Positions 8,621 through 17,191 of a stretch of DNA of 33,495 bases are shown here, piece by piece (within the stretch, counting starts at the first letter, position 1; each line of letters starts with the position of its first letter). The stretch comes from Candidatus Brocadiia bacterium (GTDB lineage Bacteria > Planctomycetota > DG-23 > SLPQ01): NCBI GenBank assembly GCA_007131925.1, contig SLPQ01000082.1, positions 1 to 33,495 on the forward strand. The letters are read 5' to 3'. Below the pieces are notes generated by a model, which searched no databases, was not told where the DNA came from, and was given only the letters and a program-made list of their open reading frames with translations. Made by a program: the position numbers and the translations under genes.

Positions 8621-8789
8621 TGCAGGTCTCCTTATGTCGCAGCGGCGGTCACACTATGCCCACCTGTCAAGACATCCTGAAGGCCCTGCGGGGTTTCTTC
8701 ATCTCATCCGCGCCCAGCATGGCCTCCATCCGCATCGGCCTCAGCCGGTACGCTCCACCCTGCAGACGCAACTTTACCCGGCCAAGGCA

Positions 8790-8825
8790 AAGGGGCCATG
8801 CCGGCGGATACCGGATCGGCCCCTT
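8790..8825 (-). terminator. Hairpin between the pfk operon end and the enolase-superfamily gene
   Basis: AAGGGGCC (8790-8797) and GGCCCCTT (8818-8825) form a perfect 8-bp stem; inside it GCCGG and CCGG can also pair. On the minus strand it follows pfk by about 48 bp and ends in CCCCTTTG, a very short T run. It is the best candidate for the end of the long ribE-to-pfk transcript. Confidence 0.45.
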
Positions 8826-8872
8826 GAAGACAGCGTCCTATCACCGGAGAATCGCTGCCGGCGCAATGTTTT

Positions 8873-9904
8873 TCAGCTTGAGAAGAGCCTGACGAGCTCC
8901 TTGAATTCGTCATTAAGCACCTTAAGCTCGCCTGTTGCCTCAGAGAGCGGCACGGAGACGATCCTGCTGCCGCGCATTGCGGCCATCTTGCCCCACTCGC
9001 CTGCTGTAACCATTTTAGCCGCATGGACGCCCAGGCGGATCCCCAGCATCCTGTCGAAGGCCGTAGGCGATCCACCGCGCTGAAGGTGGCCGAGCACGAC
9101 GCTGCGGGTCTCGTAGCCGGTCTGTTTTTCGATCATCTTGGAGAGGGCATCCGCCACACCGCCGAGCCGTACATGGCCAAACTCGTCCAGATCGGCGTCC
9201 TGGGTGACGTAGCCGCCCTCCTGAAAAATGGCGCCCTCGGAGACGACTACGATGTTGAAGTTCTGCCCCTTTTCGCGATTCTGCTTGAGGGTGCGGCAGA
9301 CCGCTTCGACATCGACTTTAAGCTCCGGCACCAGTGTTACGTCCGCGTTGCCACCTATGCCCGCATATGCGGCGATCCAGCCGGCATGGCGGCCCATGGT
9401 CTCGATGACGAGCACCCTGTGGTGGCTGCGTGCTGTGGTGCGGATCTTGTCGACCGCGTCCATGGCGATGTTCACCGCCGTGTCAAATCCAAAAGTGAAG
9501 TCAGTCGAGGAAAGGTCGTTGTCGATCGTTTTGGGCACGCCGACAACATGCATCTTTTCCTCATCGAACAGGCGCGTGGCCACCCCGAGCGTATCATCGC
9601 CGCCTATAGCGACAAGCGCATCGATGTCGAGCCTGGAGAAACTGTCCTTGATTTTTGCAACTCCGTCCGCCTCTTTGTAGGGATTTGTACGGGAGGAGCC
9701 GAGAATGGTGCCTCCCTCTGCAATGATGTTTGCAGTGCTGGCCGGGGTGACCTCCATTGTGAGACCCTCGAGTGCACCCTTCCAGCCGTCTACAAGCCCT
9801 ATAGTCTCGACGCGCTCGTCGGCCAGGCTCCTGACGGCTCCGGCGATTACTGCGTTGAGCCCCGGGCAGTCTCCACCGCCGGTCAGAAATGCAACCTTAC
9901 CCAT
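8873..9904 (-). CDS. pfp: 6-phosphofructokinase, pyrophosphate-type signature
   Basis: This 343-residue PFK has the expected motifs in order: LTGGGDCPGLN (residues 8-18), GTILGSSRTNP, GGDDT (101-105), PKTIDND (124-130, catalytic Asp128) and ETMGRHAGW. Two positions decide the phosphoryl donor. ATP-type enzymes have GGDGS and PGTIDND. Here the fourth residue of the first motif is Asp and the second residue of the second is Lys. This combination is the known mark of pyrophosphate-dependent enzymes, so reversible PPi-dependent glycolysis/gluconeogenesis is likely. GAGGAGA precedes the ATG at 9904. It lies 19 bp after the amaP-like gene at the end of the operon. Confidence 0.93.
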   Translation of the reverse strand: MGKVAFLTGGGDCPGLNAVIAGAVRSLADERVETIGLVDGWKGALEGLTMEVTPASTANIIAEGGTILGSSRTNPYKEADGVAKIKDSFSRLDIDALVAIGGDDTLGVATRLFDEEKMHVVGVPKTIDNDLSSTDFTFGFDTAVNIAMDAVDKIRTTARSHHRVLVIETMGRHAGWIAAYAGIGGNADVTLVPELKVDVEAVCRTLKQNREKGQNFNIVVVSEGAIFQEGGYVTQDADLDEFGHVRLGGVADALSKMIEKQTGYETRSVVLGHLQRGGSPTAFDRMLGIRLGVHAAKMVTAGEWGKMAAMRGSRIVSVPLSEATGELKVLNDEFKELVRLFSS

Positions 9905-9923
9905 TGAAGACTCTCCTCTCTAC

Positions 9924-10547
9924 TTAATGCTGCTGTTGATCCTGTTCCTCTTCCACTTCCACCGGAAAGCGGGGCCTCAGGCCTTCGGCGTATCCGGTGC
10001 CCGAGGGGGCGGCGGTATTGTCCTGCCTGATCTTTTCCCAGTAGACCTGGCAGCGTACCGGCGAACCCTCGCTGACTATGTCGCTGAAGGTATTTTCCAG
10101 CACACTCATTACAGAGCTGGAGATGCTGTGATAAACGATGCTGCCCCGCAGGCTTACGTATGCCTTTATGAGAACTGGCCTGCCTCTTCTGGCCGGTGGG
10201 CTCACACTGACACGCGCAGCGGACACCTCCGGGATGCCCTTGACGGCCCGCTCGAGGGCGTCCTGGAGCGCCTTTACCGAGACTGAGACGCGGCCTCCAT
10301 CAAGCTTGAGATATTTCAGGCCAAAGGCATTTGAAAGAAAATCCCAGATAAGAACTGTATTGAGCGTTACAAGCAGCGCGCCCGCCAGGATAAACACAAC
10401 AGAGGTGCGCACGCTGAGCTCCCAGATGGGCACCACCACCGGTGCCGGGCTCACAAGCGCCCAGGCGCACCAGACCACCGCCGCAGCACCCAGCAGGAGC
10501 GTCACAGCCCAGTTCAGGAAATGCGCGACCTTTCTCAGCACGCCCAT
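9924..10547 (-). CDS. amaP: AmaP-like alkaline shock response membrane anchor protein
   Basis: This 207-residue protein has two N-terminal membrane helices (about residues 14-34 and 46-68). A cytoplasmic domain follows (about 80-170) with the Asp23/AmaP pattern VSVSVKALQDALERAVKGIP, then RVSVSPPARRGRPVLIKAYV. The C-terminus is acidic and Gln-rich. AmaP anchors Asp23-family envelope-stress proteins in Gram-positive bacteria; here no asp23 partner is next door. TGGAGGCGG lies before the ATG. The gene is 22 bp after accC and 19 bp before pfk, so co-transcription with fatty-acid and glycolytic genes is likely. The family call rests on the TM-TM-Asp23 layout, not on a search. Confidence 0.7.
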   Translation of the reverse strand: MGVLRKVAHFLNWAVTLLLGAAAVVWCAWALVSPAPVVVPIWELSVRTSVVFILAGALLVTLNTVLIWDFLSNAFGLKYLKLDGGRVSVSVKALQDALERAVKGIPEVSAARVSVSPPARRGRPVLIKAYVSLRGSIVYHSISSSVMSVLENTFSDIVSEGSPVRCQVYWEKIRQDNTAAPSGTGYAEGLRPRFPVEVEEEQDQQQH

Positions 10548-10569
10548 TGCACCGCCTCCAATCAGGCCT

Positions 10570-11916
10570 CTATGCCAGCGCCATTACATTTTCTATGAAA
10601 CCGGTGTCGAAGTCACCCCGCAGAAACTTCGTATGCCCGAATATCTGCTCGTGCAGCGGGATGTTGGTCTTGATACCCCCGACCACAAACTCACCCAGTG
10701 CGCGTCGCATGGTCGCTATCGCTTCGCGGCGGGTCCCGCGGTGTACAAGCAGCTTGGCCACGAGCGAATCGTAAAAGCTGCTTATCCTGTAGCCGCTGTA
10801 GGCATGGGTGTCAACCCTGACTCCCGGACCACCCGGCAGGACAAAGCCGTCTATAAGTCCAGGGGAGGGCTTGAAACCGAAGCCCGGGTCCTCAGCGTTT
10901 ATGCGGCACTCGATGGCGCAGCCCTCAAACCGTATCTCCTTCTGGCGCATGCGCAGTCTCTCGCCGCAGGTGGTCAGCAGCTGCTCCTTTATGAGGTCCA
11001 TGCCGGTGACCAGCTCACTTACCGGGTGCTCGACCTGTATACGGGTATTCATCTCGATAAAGTAGTAATTGCGGGCCGGGTCGACCAGAAACTCCACCGT
11101 ACCCACACCCACGTACTCCACCTCTTTGCAGAGCCGCACGGCCGCATCGGCCAGCTCGCGCCTTATGCTCTTGTTCAGCGCGGGGGATGGAGACTCCTCG
11201 ATGAGCTTCTGATGGCGCCGCTGTATTGTGCAGTCGCGCTCGCCGAGGTGAAGCGCATTTCCGAACCTGTCGGCAAGCACCTGTATCTCGACATGGCGGG
11301 GCTGTTCGACGTATTTCTCGATGTACAGTATAGGGCTCTTGAAAGTCGCCTCCGCCTCGCTGCGCGCGGCTATGAAGGACTTCACAAGCGAGATGTCATT
11401 GTGTGCGGTGCGCATCCCGCGCCCGCCGCCACCCGCGGCGGCCTTGATCATCACGGGATATCCTATCTTTCGCGCAACCTCCTGCGCCTGGCTTTCATTT
11501 TCGACGGCGCCATCGCTTCCCGGCACCACGGGCACCTTGCACCGCTGCGCGATCTTCCGTGCCTCGACCTTGTCTCCCATCGCCGCAAGTATGGCCGCGG
11601 AAGGCCCTATAAATGCTATATTGCAGGACTCGCATATTTCAGCAAAATGCGAGCTCTCCGCGAGAAATCCATAGCCCGGATGTACCGCATCGACATCCGC
11701 TATCTCGGCTGCGGAGATGATTCGGGGGATGTTCAGATAGCTCTCGGCGGCCGGCCCGCCGCCTATGCAGATACGCTCATCGGCAAGGTCAAGGTAGTGC
11801 GCGTGCCGGTCGGCCTCGGAATAGACCGCAACGGTCTGGATGTCCATTTCGCGGCAGGCCCTTATGATGCGAAGGGCTATCTCACCCCTGTTTGCTATAA
11901 GTATGCGGCGAAACAT
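10570..11916 (-). CDS. accC: Acetyl-CoA carboxylase, biotin carboxylase subunit
   Basis: This 448-residue cytoplasmic enzyme uses ATP and bicarbonate to carboxylate the biotin on AccB, the first step of fatty-acid synthesis. It has the full length of the family. [20 protein letters not shown] opens the pre-ATP-grasp domain, [11 protein letters not shown] is the glycine-rich ATP loop, and [15 protein letters not shown], then [14 protein letters not shown] and the downstream ECRINAEDP are the catalytic and biotin-site motifs. The ATG at 11916 lies 5 bp after the accB stop, so translation is probably coupled; its own ribosome site is weak. Confidence 0.98.
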   Translation of the reverse strand: MFRRILIANRGEIALRIIRACREMDIQTVAVYSEADRHAHYLDLADERICIGGGPAAESYLNIPRIISAAEIADVDAVHPGYGFLAESSHFAEICESCNIAFIGPSAAILAAMGDKVEARKIAQRCKVPVVPGSDGAVENESQAQEVARKIGYPVMIKAAAGGGGRGMRTAHNDISLVKSFIAARSEAEATFKSPILYIEKYVEQPRHVEIQVLADRFGNALHLGERDCTIQRRHQKLIEESPSPALNKSIRRELADAAVRLCKEVEYVGVGTVEFLVDPARNYYFIEMNTRIQVEHPVSELVTGMDLIKEQLLTTCGERLRMRQKEIRFEGCAIECRINAEDPGFGFKPSPGLIDGFVLPGGPGVRVDTHAYSGYRISSFYDSLVAKLLVHRGTRREAIATMRRALGEFVVGGIKTNIPLHEQIFGHTKFLRGDFDTGFIENVMALA

Positions 11917-11921
11917 CGGTC

Positions 11922-12377
11922 TTACTCTTCCAGCTTGACCTTGAAGAGAGGCTGGCCGTACTCGACGGGCTGGCCGTTTTCGACGAGCGCCTCGACAATC
12001 GTGCCTGACAATTCGGCGTGAATCTCGTTCATAACCTTCATTGCCTCGATGATGCAGACGGTCGTCTCGGCTGTGACCTTCATACCCTCCTCGATGAAAG
12101 GATCGCTGTCGGGGCTCTGGGAGCGGTAGAAGGTGCCGACCATGGGGGCTGTAATCTCCCCGATGCCCGGCTCTTGGGCAGGCGCGCCGCTCGGCACTTC
12201 GCCGCTGCGGCTCTCACTGACTACTTCGCCGATCCTCGTGGGCACGGCCACGACCTCCGCCTTGCGCGCGGCTTCCTTGACAAGGCGGACTTTACGGCCC
12301 TCCTCTTCGATCTCCAGCTCTGAGAGGGCGTTTTCGTTCATAAGCTCAATGAGCGTCTTGAGATCATCGATATCCAT
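11922..12377 (-). CDS. accB: Acetyl-CoA carboxylase biotin carboxyl carrier protein
   Basis: This 151-residue carrier has an N-terminal helical domain ([20 protein letters not shown]), an Ala/Pro-rich linker of about residues 35-72 and a C-terminal biotinyl domain with [19 protein letters not shown] and the EAMKVMNEI motif, Lys114 being the biotinylation site. The frame is open to 12443, but the ATG at 12377 is the family start and follows an AAGGAT site. It is 66 bp after pepQ and 5 bp before accC. A missing accA/accD pair in this window is normal. Confidence 0.96.
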   Translation of the reverse strand: MDIDDLKTLIELMNENALSELEIEEEGRKVRLVKEAARKAEVVAVPTRIGEVVSESRSGEVPSGAPAQEPGIGEITAPMVGTFYRSQSPDSDPFIEEGMKVTAETTVCIIEAMKVMNEIHAELSGTIVEALVENGQPVEYGQPLFKVKLEE

Positions 12378-12443
12378 ATTGCAAGATCCTTTTCGAGCGC
12401 CCAGGTTTTCCTCCGAAGGGAGGCGGGAGAAGACGGCAGCCAT

Positions 12444-13538
12444 CTACCGGAAGCGCCTGCCAAGCGCCGCCGGATCCCTGGCAAGCCTGGTCAGAATGCG
12501 CATACCATTCTCGGTGACCTGAACCATATCCTCCAGCCTCGCGCCGGCCTCACCAGGCAGGTAAATGCCCGGCTCCACGGTCACCACCATTCCCTTTGAC
12601 AGCCTGGCTGAAGAGCGTGGCGAAAGCACCGGCTCTTCGTGAACCTCCAGTCCCACGCCATGGCCGAGGCCGTGGCCGAAAAACTCACCATACCCGGCCT
12701 CAGCTATGATACTCCTGGCGGCGGCATCCACCCGTCGTACCGAAACCCCCGGCTTTATAAGGGCCAGCGCGGCCTTTCGCGCCCGGGTGAGCACCCTCCA
12801 TATATCACTGACCCGGGCGCTGACTTTATCGCGCGCCACCAGCCGTGTCAAGTCGCAATTGTACCCGCCGAGGCGCGCCCCCCAGTCCACCAGGAAAGTC
12901 GCTGCGTCACAAAGCCTTTCGTCAGACGGCCTTGCGTGAGGGAGGCTCGAGTTGGGCTCGCGGGCTACGATCGTGGGAAAGGCCGCCCCCTCACTGCCTT
13001 CAAGGCGCATGTGATACTCGAGAGCCGCGGCAAAATCGTTTTCGCTCCCGGTTCCCGGAAAGTCCACAGCCGCTCTGCGAAAGGCGCTCACCGCGGCCAC
13101 TGCGGCCTTTCTCATCTGCTCAATCTCGCGCGTGTCCTTCACGCGGCGAAGCGCCTCCACTATGCCTTCGGTCGCTACAAGATGCGCTCTACCGCGAAGG
13201 CGGGAACGGATCCTTTCAAACACCGCCACAGGGACGTGACGCGCCTCAAAGCCGACCGGCGTCCCGGCTTTCTTCAGAATGTCAGCGGCCTCATCCGCGA
13301 TTTTACCCTTGCGCAGGTGAAGCAGAGAGCCGGGACTACTGCGCTCTGCCTCCTCGACAAAGCGCGAATCGGTGATCAGCGTGCGGCCCGCGGGAGCCAC
13401 CACCAGCCATGAGTCCTCCCCGGCAAAGCCTGAGAGATACCGCACGTTCACTGTGCTCGTCACAAGAAGTGCTCCGCAGCCGGCCTTTTTCGCCTGCCTG
13501 AGCGCGCGCGCGCAGCGCCTGTCATGGTCCACCGACAC
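12444..13538 (-). CDS. pepQ: Xaa-Pro peptidase, M24 family
   Basis: This 364-residue metallopeptidase cleaves N-terminal or dipeptide bonds before proline. The N-terminal creatinase-like domain spans about residues 5-125, and the pita-bread catalytic domain follows. Metal ligands are Asp218 and Asp229 (VDWGARLGGYNCDLTR), His293 (GHGLGHGVG), Glu322 (VTVEPGIYL) and Glu336 (ARLEDMVQV). The frame could start at an ATG at 13562, but AAGGAGG lies 5 bases before a GTG at 13538 and inside the longer version, so GTG is chosen. The neighbours accB/accC match the common pepQ-(efp)-accB-accC order in many bacteria; efp is missing here. Confidence 0.92.
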   Translation of the reverse strand: MSVDHDRRCARALRQAKKAGCGALLVTSTVNVRYLSGFAGEDSWLVVAPAGRTLITDSRFVEEAERSSPGSLLHLRKGKIADEAADILKKAGTPVGFEARHVPVAVFERIRSRLRGRAHLVATEGIVEALRRVKDTREIEQMRKAAVAAVSAFRRAAVDFPGTGSENDFAAALEYHMRLEGSEGAAFPTIVAREPNSSLPHARPSDERLCDAATFLVDWGARLGGYNCDLTRLVARDKVSARVSDIWRVLTRARKAALALIKPGVSVRRVDAAARSIIAEAGYGEFFGHGLGHGVGLEVHEEPVLSPRSSARLSKGMVVTVEPGIYLPGEAGARLEDMVQVTENGMRILTRLARDPAALGRRFR

Positions 13539-13614
13539 ACCGTCCTCCTTATGACAGCACAATTCAGGGGAGGATTTTACAACGGAGGGGGCATTTTGTC
13601 ACGCGGCAGCGGCT

Positions 13615-14628
13615 TTACGCTCCGAGGATGCCGACGAATTGACGGAAGTACTCCTCGTCGAAGTGTTCTCCGATACCCGCCTTCATAAGCCTGAGAGCGG
13701 GAAATGAGCCTATCGCGTCCTTGTACGATCTGCGCGTGGTAAGCGCGTCAAATACATCGATAATCCCCGCCACTTTGGCGAATGGATGTATGTCGCCGGC
13801 CTTCCTGCCCCCTGGATAGCCGGTGCCGTCGAGGCGTTCGTGGTGCTGGAGTATGACCGCCCTACTCGCCTCGCTGACGGGGGCGTCAGGGTCAAGCAGG
13901 GCGATTCCCATCTCAGGGTGCCTGCGCATCAGGACCCACTCCTCATCGGTAAGCGGCCCTCGCTTTCGCAGGATGGCCGGGGAAATGCGCGTCTTGCCGA
14001 CGTCGTGAAAGAGCGCACCAATGCCAAACTCCATCAGCTCGGTCTGTGACCTCAGGCCCACCTCTTCGGCGAGGGCGATGCCCATGGTGCAGACATTGAC
14101 TGAGTGCGTGTAGGTGTAATAGTCATAGGAAGTGATGGACATCAGCTGCTGAAAAGCCTCCTTGCCCTGCAAGACATATCCTATCGTGCTTCTGACGACG
14201 TCCTCGCTGCGCTTGAGAGAATCCGGGGCCGTCGGACTCTCAAGGATGTCCTGTGCCAGCTGAAGGGAGCTCTGGTAGAGGATCTTGGCCTTTGCCGTGA
14301 GAGGAAGAGTCGGGGAGGCTATGACGCGATCCAGGTTTCGCTCGACATACCGTGCAACGGCCTTTTCATCCTGGCTGCGTGTAAGCAGCTCGGAGGTCCC
14401 CATTTCCGCAAGGCGCTCACGGTGCTCATCCAGAAAGGGAAGGTTTCTGTTTCGGTAGAGCACAGGCGGTCGCGCGTCGTCACCCCAGATGAAAATGTCA
14501 AAATCCACCACGGTCTCAGTCTGGAGCAACGCCATTTCCAGGCGAGCGTAGCCCGGCGGCAGCGTCTTAGCGGCACACATCTCATCCGCCCTCTCGCAAC
14601 CCAAAACCATAATGCGGGCCCCCACCAC
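13615..14628 (-). CDS. HD-GYP domain c-di-GMP phosphodiesterase
   Basis: This 337-residue cytoplasmic protein has an unassigned N-terminal part (to about residue 150) and a complete HD-GYP domain: His175 (YTHSVNV), HD at 208-209 (ALFHDVGKT), HH at 262-263 (ILQHHERLDGTGYPGG) and GYP at 270-272, then DVFDALTTRRSYK. HD-GYP proteins break c-di-GMP to GMP or pGpG with a two- or three-iron centre. All metal and signature residues are present, so it should be active. The frame's first codon is a GTG at 14628; an ATG at 14610 or at 14580 (with GAGAGGG before it) could be the true start. It sits between rsmA (42 bp) and pepQ (76 bp). Confidence 0.92.
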   Translation of the reverse strand: MVGARIMVLGCERADEMCAAKTLPPGYARLEMALLQTETVVDFDIFIWGDDARPPVLYRNRNLPFLDEHRERLAEMGTSELLTRSQDEKAVARYVERNLDRVIASPTLPLTAKAKILYQSSLQLAQDILESPTAPDSLKRSEDVVRSTIGYVLQGKEAFQQLMSITSYDYYTYTHSVNVCTMGIALAEEVGLRSQTELMEFGIGALFHDVGKTRISPAILRKRGPLTDEEWVLMRRHPEMGIALLDPDAPVSEASRAVILQHHERLDGTGYPGGRKAGDIHPFAKVAGIIDVFDALTTRRSYKDAIGSFPALRLMKAGIGEHFDEEYFRQFVGILGA

Positions 14629-14670
14629 GGGGAATACCCTGAATGCCGCATGACTGCACCGGCGCGCGCC

Positions 14671-15552
14671 TCAAGCCTGCATAATCCGGGCAATTTCACG
14701 AAGTACGGCCGGCTCCAGCCGGAAAACGCGCTCCCTGGCGGAGATGTCCTTCTCCTCCATGAGCTTGCGCACCTCTAATATAACACTTTCGTCAAAACCG
14801 CACCGCCTCAGTATGCCCAAAACCTCTTTTCTGCGGTTGGAAAACAGAATGGAAAGGGCCTCGGCCGCATCACGACGGTCATCCCTGCCTCCCGCCCCCC
14901 TGGCCAGCGGCCTCAGCTCCACGATAGCCGACTCGACCTTCGGGCGCGGCCAGAAGACCGCTGCGGGAAGCTTCCTTATGATACGGGCCTCGGCAAACAG
15001 CGCGACGAGCGCTGAAATGTATCCATAATCACGCCCGCCCGGGCCAGCTGTGAGCCTGTCGGCGACCTCCCATTGCACGGTGAAGGTGCATTTCGCGAAA
15101 TCAAGCCCGCCCAGAAGCACCGCCTGCACCACCGCGGTAGCCGCCGAATAGGGCAGATTCGAGCACATCTTTAAGGGGCTGCCTGGCAGCGCTGCAGCGG
15201 CCTCCCGGAGCGCCTGGCATACTCTCGGGTGCCACTCTGGCCCCTCGATCGCGTCTCCCTCGACGAGCACCAGCCCTTCTGCGCCCGCCAGGCGCTCGGC
15301 GGCTATACTGTAGAGCCCGCGATCTAACTCGACCGAGATCACCCGCGCGCATGCACCCAGGAGCCTCTCGGTAAGAAATCCGATCCCCGTGCCGACCTCC
15401 AGCACAATGTCATGTTCGTGGATACAGGCGCTTCGGACAAGAAAGTCCAGCATGTTGTGATCGACCATGAAGTTCTGACCGCGTCTGGCCGACAGCCGCA
15501 CGCCGCGACGGCGTAAGAGCTCGGACAGAGAAACCTCTTCAGGCGGGACCAT
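14671..15552 (-). CDS. rsmA: 16S rRNA (adenine1518/1519-N6)-dimethyltransferase
   Basis: Also called KsgA. This 293-residue SAM enzyme dimethylates the two adjacent adenines in the 3' hairpin of 16S rRNA during 30S maturation. It has GQNFMVDHNMLDFLV at the N-terminus, the SAM loop EVGTGIGFLTERLL, the acidic strand ISVELDRGLY and the catalytic CSNLPYSAATAVV (NLPY). A C-terminal helical domain begins near residue 210. GGGAGG lies 5-6 bases before the ATG. It is 17 bp downstream of ribE. Confidence 0.96.
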   Translation of the reverse strand: MVPPEEVSLSELLRRRGVRLSARRGQNFMVDHNMLDFLVRSACIHEHDIVLEVGTGIGFLTERLLGACARVISVELDRGLYSIAAERLAGAEGLVLVEGDAIEGPEWHPRVCQALREAAAALPGSPLKMCSNLPYSAATAVVQAVLLGGLDFAKCTFTVQWEVADRLTAGPGGRDYGYISALVALFAEARIIRKLPAAVFWPRPKVESAIVELRPLARGAGGRDDRRDAAEALSILFSNRRKEVLGILRRCGFDESVILEVRKLMEEKDISARERVFRLEPAVLREIARIMQA

Positions 15553-15569
15553 CGAGCCTCCCGGCAGTT

Positions 15570-16217
15570 TCAGTAGCCCATCTCTTCCAGCCGCTCAAGG
15601 GACAGCCCCTGCCGGCTCTGCCCGCCAGACTGCATCAGATCGAGGCGACGTACGACGTATTTTCCCAGGAGGTCCGCCTCGAGGTTTACCTCATCGAGGG
15701 GTCTGAGAAGATGGAGGTTGGTGCTTCGGAGTGTCTCCGGGATAAGTGCGATCCCGAAGGCGGCGCCTTCAAGGGTCGCTATGGTGAGGCTCACACCGTT
15801 TACCGCTACCGAGCCCCTGGGTACCAGGTAGGCAAGAAGCGCACCGGGGGCCTCGAGCCGCAGTAGCGCAAAGTCTCCCTCTTCTTCTATGGCAAGCACG
15901 GTCCCCTTCCCATCAACGTGCCCGGTGACGAAGTGCCCGGAAATGTCATCGCCGACCTTGAGCGCCGGCTCCAGGTTGGCAAGCTCACCCGGCGCGGCCG
16001 AGGCAAGAGTAGTAGTCTCGAGTGTCTGGCGGCTCACATCGAAGGATACTTCCCGAACGTTTGCCGAAACTACCGTAAGACAGGCACCGTTCACGGCTAT
16101 GCTCTCGCCCTTTGCGGGGGGGGCAGGCCAGGGGTTTTCCACCGTAAGCAGGCCAGCGGCGCCATGTCGTGTGATGGAGGTGATGCGAGCGGTCTTCTGT
16201 ATTATGCCGGTAAACAT
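15570..16217 (-). CDS. ribE: Riboflavin synthase alpha chain
   Basis: This 215-residue enzyme dismutates two lumazines to riboflavin. It has the two tandem lumazine-binding repeats: the first begins MFTGIIQ and contains ESIAVNGACLTVV, the second contains GHFVTGHVDGKG and GSVAVNGVSLTIA. The frame extends to 16283, but MFTGII is the universal start and GAGGAT lies before the ATG at 16217. No FMN riboswitch is visible in the roughly 70-base leader, and no other rib gene is nearby. It is the first gene of the long minus-strand series. Confidence 0.97.
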   Translation of the reverse strand: MFTGIIQKTARITSITRHGAAGLLTVENPWPAPPAKGESIAVNGACLTVVSANVREVSFDVSRQTLETTTLASAAPGELANLEPALKVGDDISGHFVTGHVDGKGTVLAIEEEGDFALLRLEAPGALLAYLVPRGSVAVNGVSLTIATLEGAAFGIALIPETLRSTNLHLLRPLDEVNLEADLLGKYVVRRLDLMQSGGQSRQGLSLERLEEMGY

Positions 16218-16294
16218 CGCAATAAATCCTCGCAGGCGAAAAGCGAACGCCATAAGTCCTTTCAGGGCAAGGCACAGCGCCACCAGTCATTCGG

Positions 16295-16322
16295 ATTTTA
16301 CTTGACGACGGGGGCAATACAA
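16295..16322 (-). promoter_or_regulatory. Predicted promoter of the ribE operon
   Basis: On the minus strand TTGTAT (16322-16317) and TAAAAT (16300-16295; five of six consensus bases) are 16 bp apart. The start codon of ribE is 78 bp downstream of the -10 box. It overlaps the plus-strand promoter at 16302-16330. Confidence 0.5.
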
Positions 16323-16330
16323 GGTAGATT
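16302..16330 (+). promoter_or_regulatory. Predicted promoter of the MshEN protein gene
   Basis: TTGACG (16302-16307) and TAGATT (16325-16330) are 17 bp apart. Transcription would begin near 16337, which favours the ATG at 16369 over the one at 16339 as the start. Confidence 0.55.
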
Positions 16331-16368
16331 TTCCACTGATGGTGCCAGGCAACCGGCGGGAACTTCCC

Positions 16369-17178
16369 ATGGCCAACATTCACCGTATGACGAAAAAGCG
16401 CCTCGGTGAGCTATTGCTGCAGGAAGACGTCATAAACGAGGAGCAGTTGAGTGAGGGCCTCGAAGAGCAGCAGCAGACAGGCGAGCTTATCGGGGATATC
16501 CTCGTGCGAAAGGGCTTTTGCACGGAGTCCGATGTTGCACGTACTATATCTACGCAGTTTTCCTTTCCATACATCTCGGTGATGCACTACTACATCGCAC
16601 CGGAGATGGTGGGGCTTTTTCCGCTCGAAGAGCTCGAAAAGAACCTCTTTGTACCTATCGACCGCTTCGGCGACGTACTGAACGTCGTTGTAGCCGGCCT
16701 GCTCGACCAGGATGTCGTTGATGAGATCGAAAGGACCACCAACTGCACCGCCCAGGTCTATGTCGGCATGGTTAGCGAGGTCAAGCAGGTGATAAAGGAG
16801 AAGTTCGCCGCACAGACACTTGCACCGGCCGCCGCCCAGAAGGCCGAGGATATTGCGGTCGATGTCACCTCGCTGCCGTCAGAGAACCTCGAAAGCGACT
16901 CCTCGGCCGATCTCGACCCCGCACTGGCTGATCTCCAGGAGGCTCTCAGCGCCGCCGGAGGCGAGCGGTCTCTGACAGAGCCGGATGCAGGCGATGATCT
17001 CAACGAGCCGCCCGCAGGACATCCCGGCCAGCAGGCAGGGGGGGTGGATTTGCATGATGAGCCCCAAGATGCCGGGGAAGAAGTCGCCGGCGAAGAGGCC
17101 GTCGAGACGCAAGACGAGGATGAGCAGGAAGACCCACCAAAAAAGCCAAGGCGATTCAGGTTTTTCGAAAGTGACTGA
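16369..17178 (+). CDS. Stand-alone MshEN / type II secretion GspE N-terminal domain protein
   Basis: This 269-residue protein consists of an N-terminal MshEN-like module (about residues 7-140) and a long acidic, Pro/Glu/Asp-rich tail ending in basic KKPRRFRFFESD. The module shows the paired pattern seen in c-di-GMP-binding MshE: RLGELLLQEDVINEEQLSEG then EEQQ, and IGDILVRKGFCTESDVART then FSFPYI. There is no ATPase domain, so it is not a secretion or pilus motor. It could sense c-di-GMP or dock on a pilus/secretion ATPase; this is inference. The 16369 ATG is preferred because the predicted transcript starts near 16337; an ATG at 16387 is also possible. It is divergent from ribE and convergent with the glycosyltransferase gene 13 bp away. 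Confidence 0.8.
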   Translation: MANIHRMTKKRLGELLLQEDVINEEQLSEGLEEQQQTGELIGDILVRKGFCTESDVARTISTQFSFPYISVMHYYIAPEMVGLFPLEELEKNLFVPIDRFGDVLNVVVAGLLDQDVVDEIERTTNCTAQVYVGMVSEVKQVIKEKFAAQTLAPAAAQKAEDIAVDVTSLPSENLESDSSADLDPALADLQEALSAAGGERSLTEPDAGDDLNEPPAGHPGQQAGGVDLHDEPQDAGEEVAGEEAVETQDEDEQEDPPKKPRRFRFFESD

Positions 17179-17191
17179 CATTTAGGGCTTC

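Noticed and set aside
8667-8672. A perfect minus-strand TTGACA before the enolase-superfamily gene
   Set aside because: No -10 box at a workable distance; spacing to the nearest AT-rich stretch is about 28 bp.
9023-9907. A 294-codon open frame on the plus strand
   Set aside because: Opposite the phosphofructokinase gene; no motifs.
10138-12021. A 627-codon open frame on the plus strand
   Set aside because: It lies opposite accC and the end of accB, both certain genes, and has no domain or ribosome site. It is a mirror effect of G+C-rich codon use.
16218-16300. An FMN riboswitch before ribE
   Set aside because: The leader is only about 70 bases and lacks the conserved FMN-aptamer segments (AGGGTGAAATTC-type).
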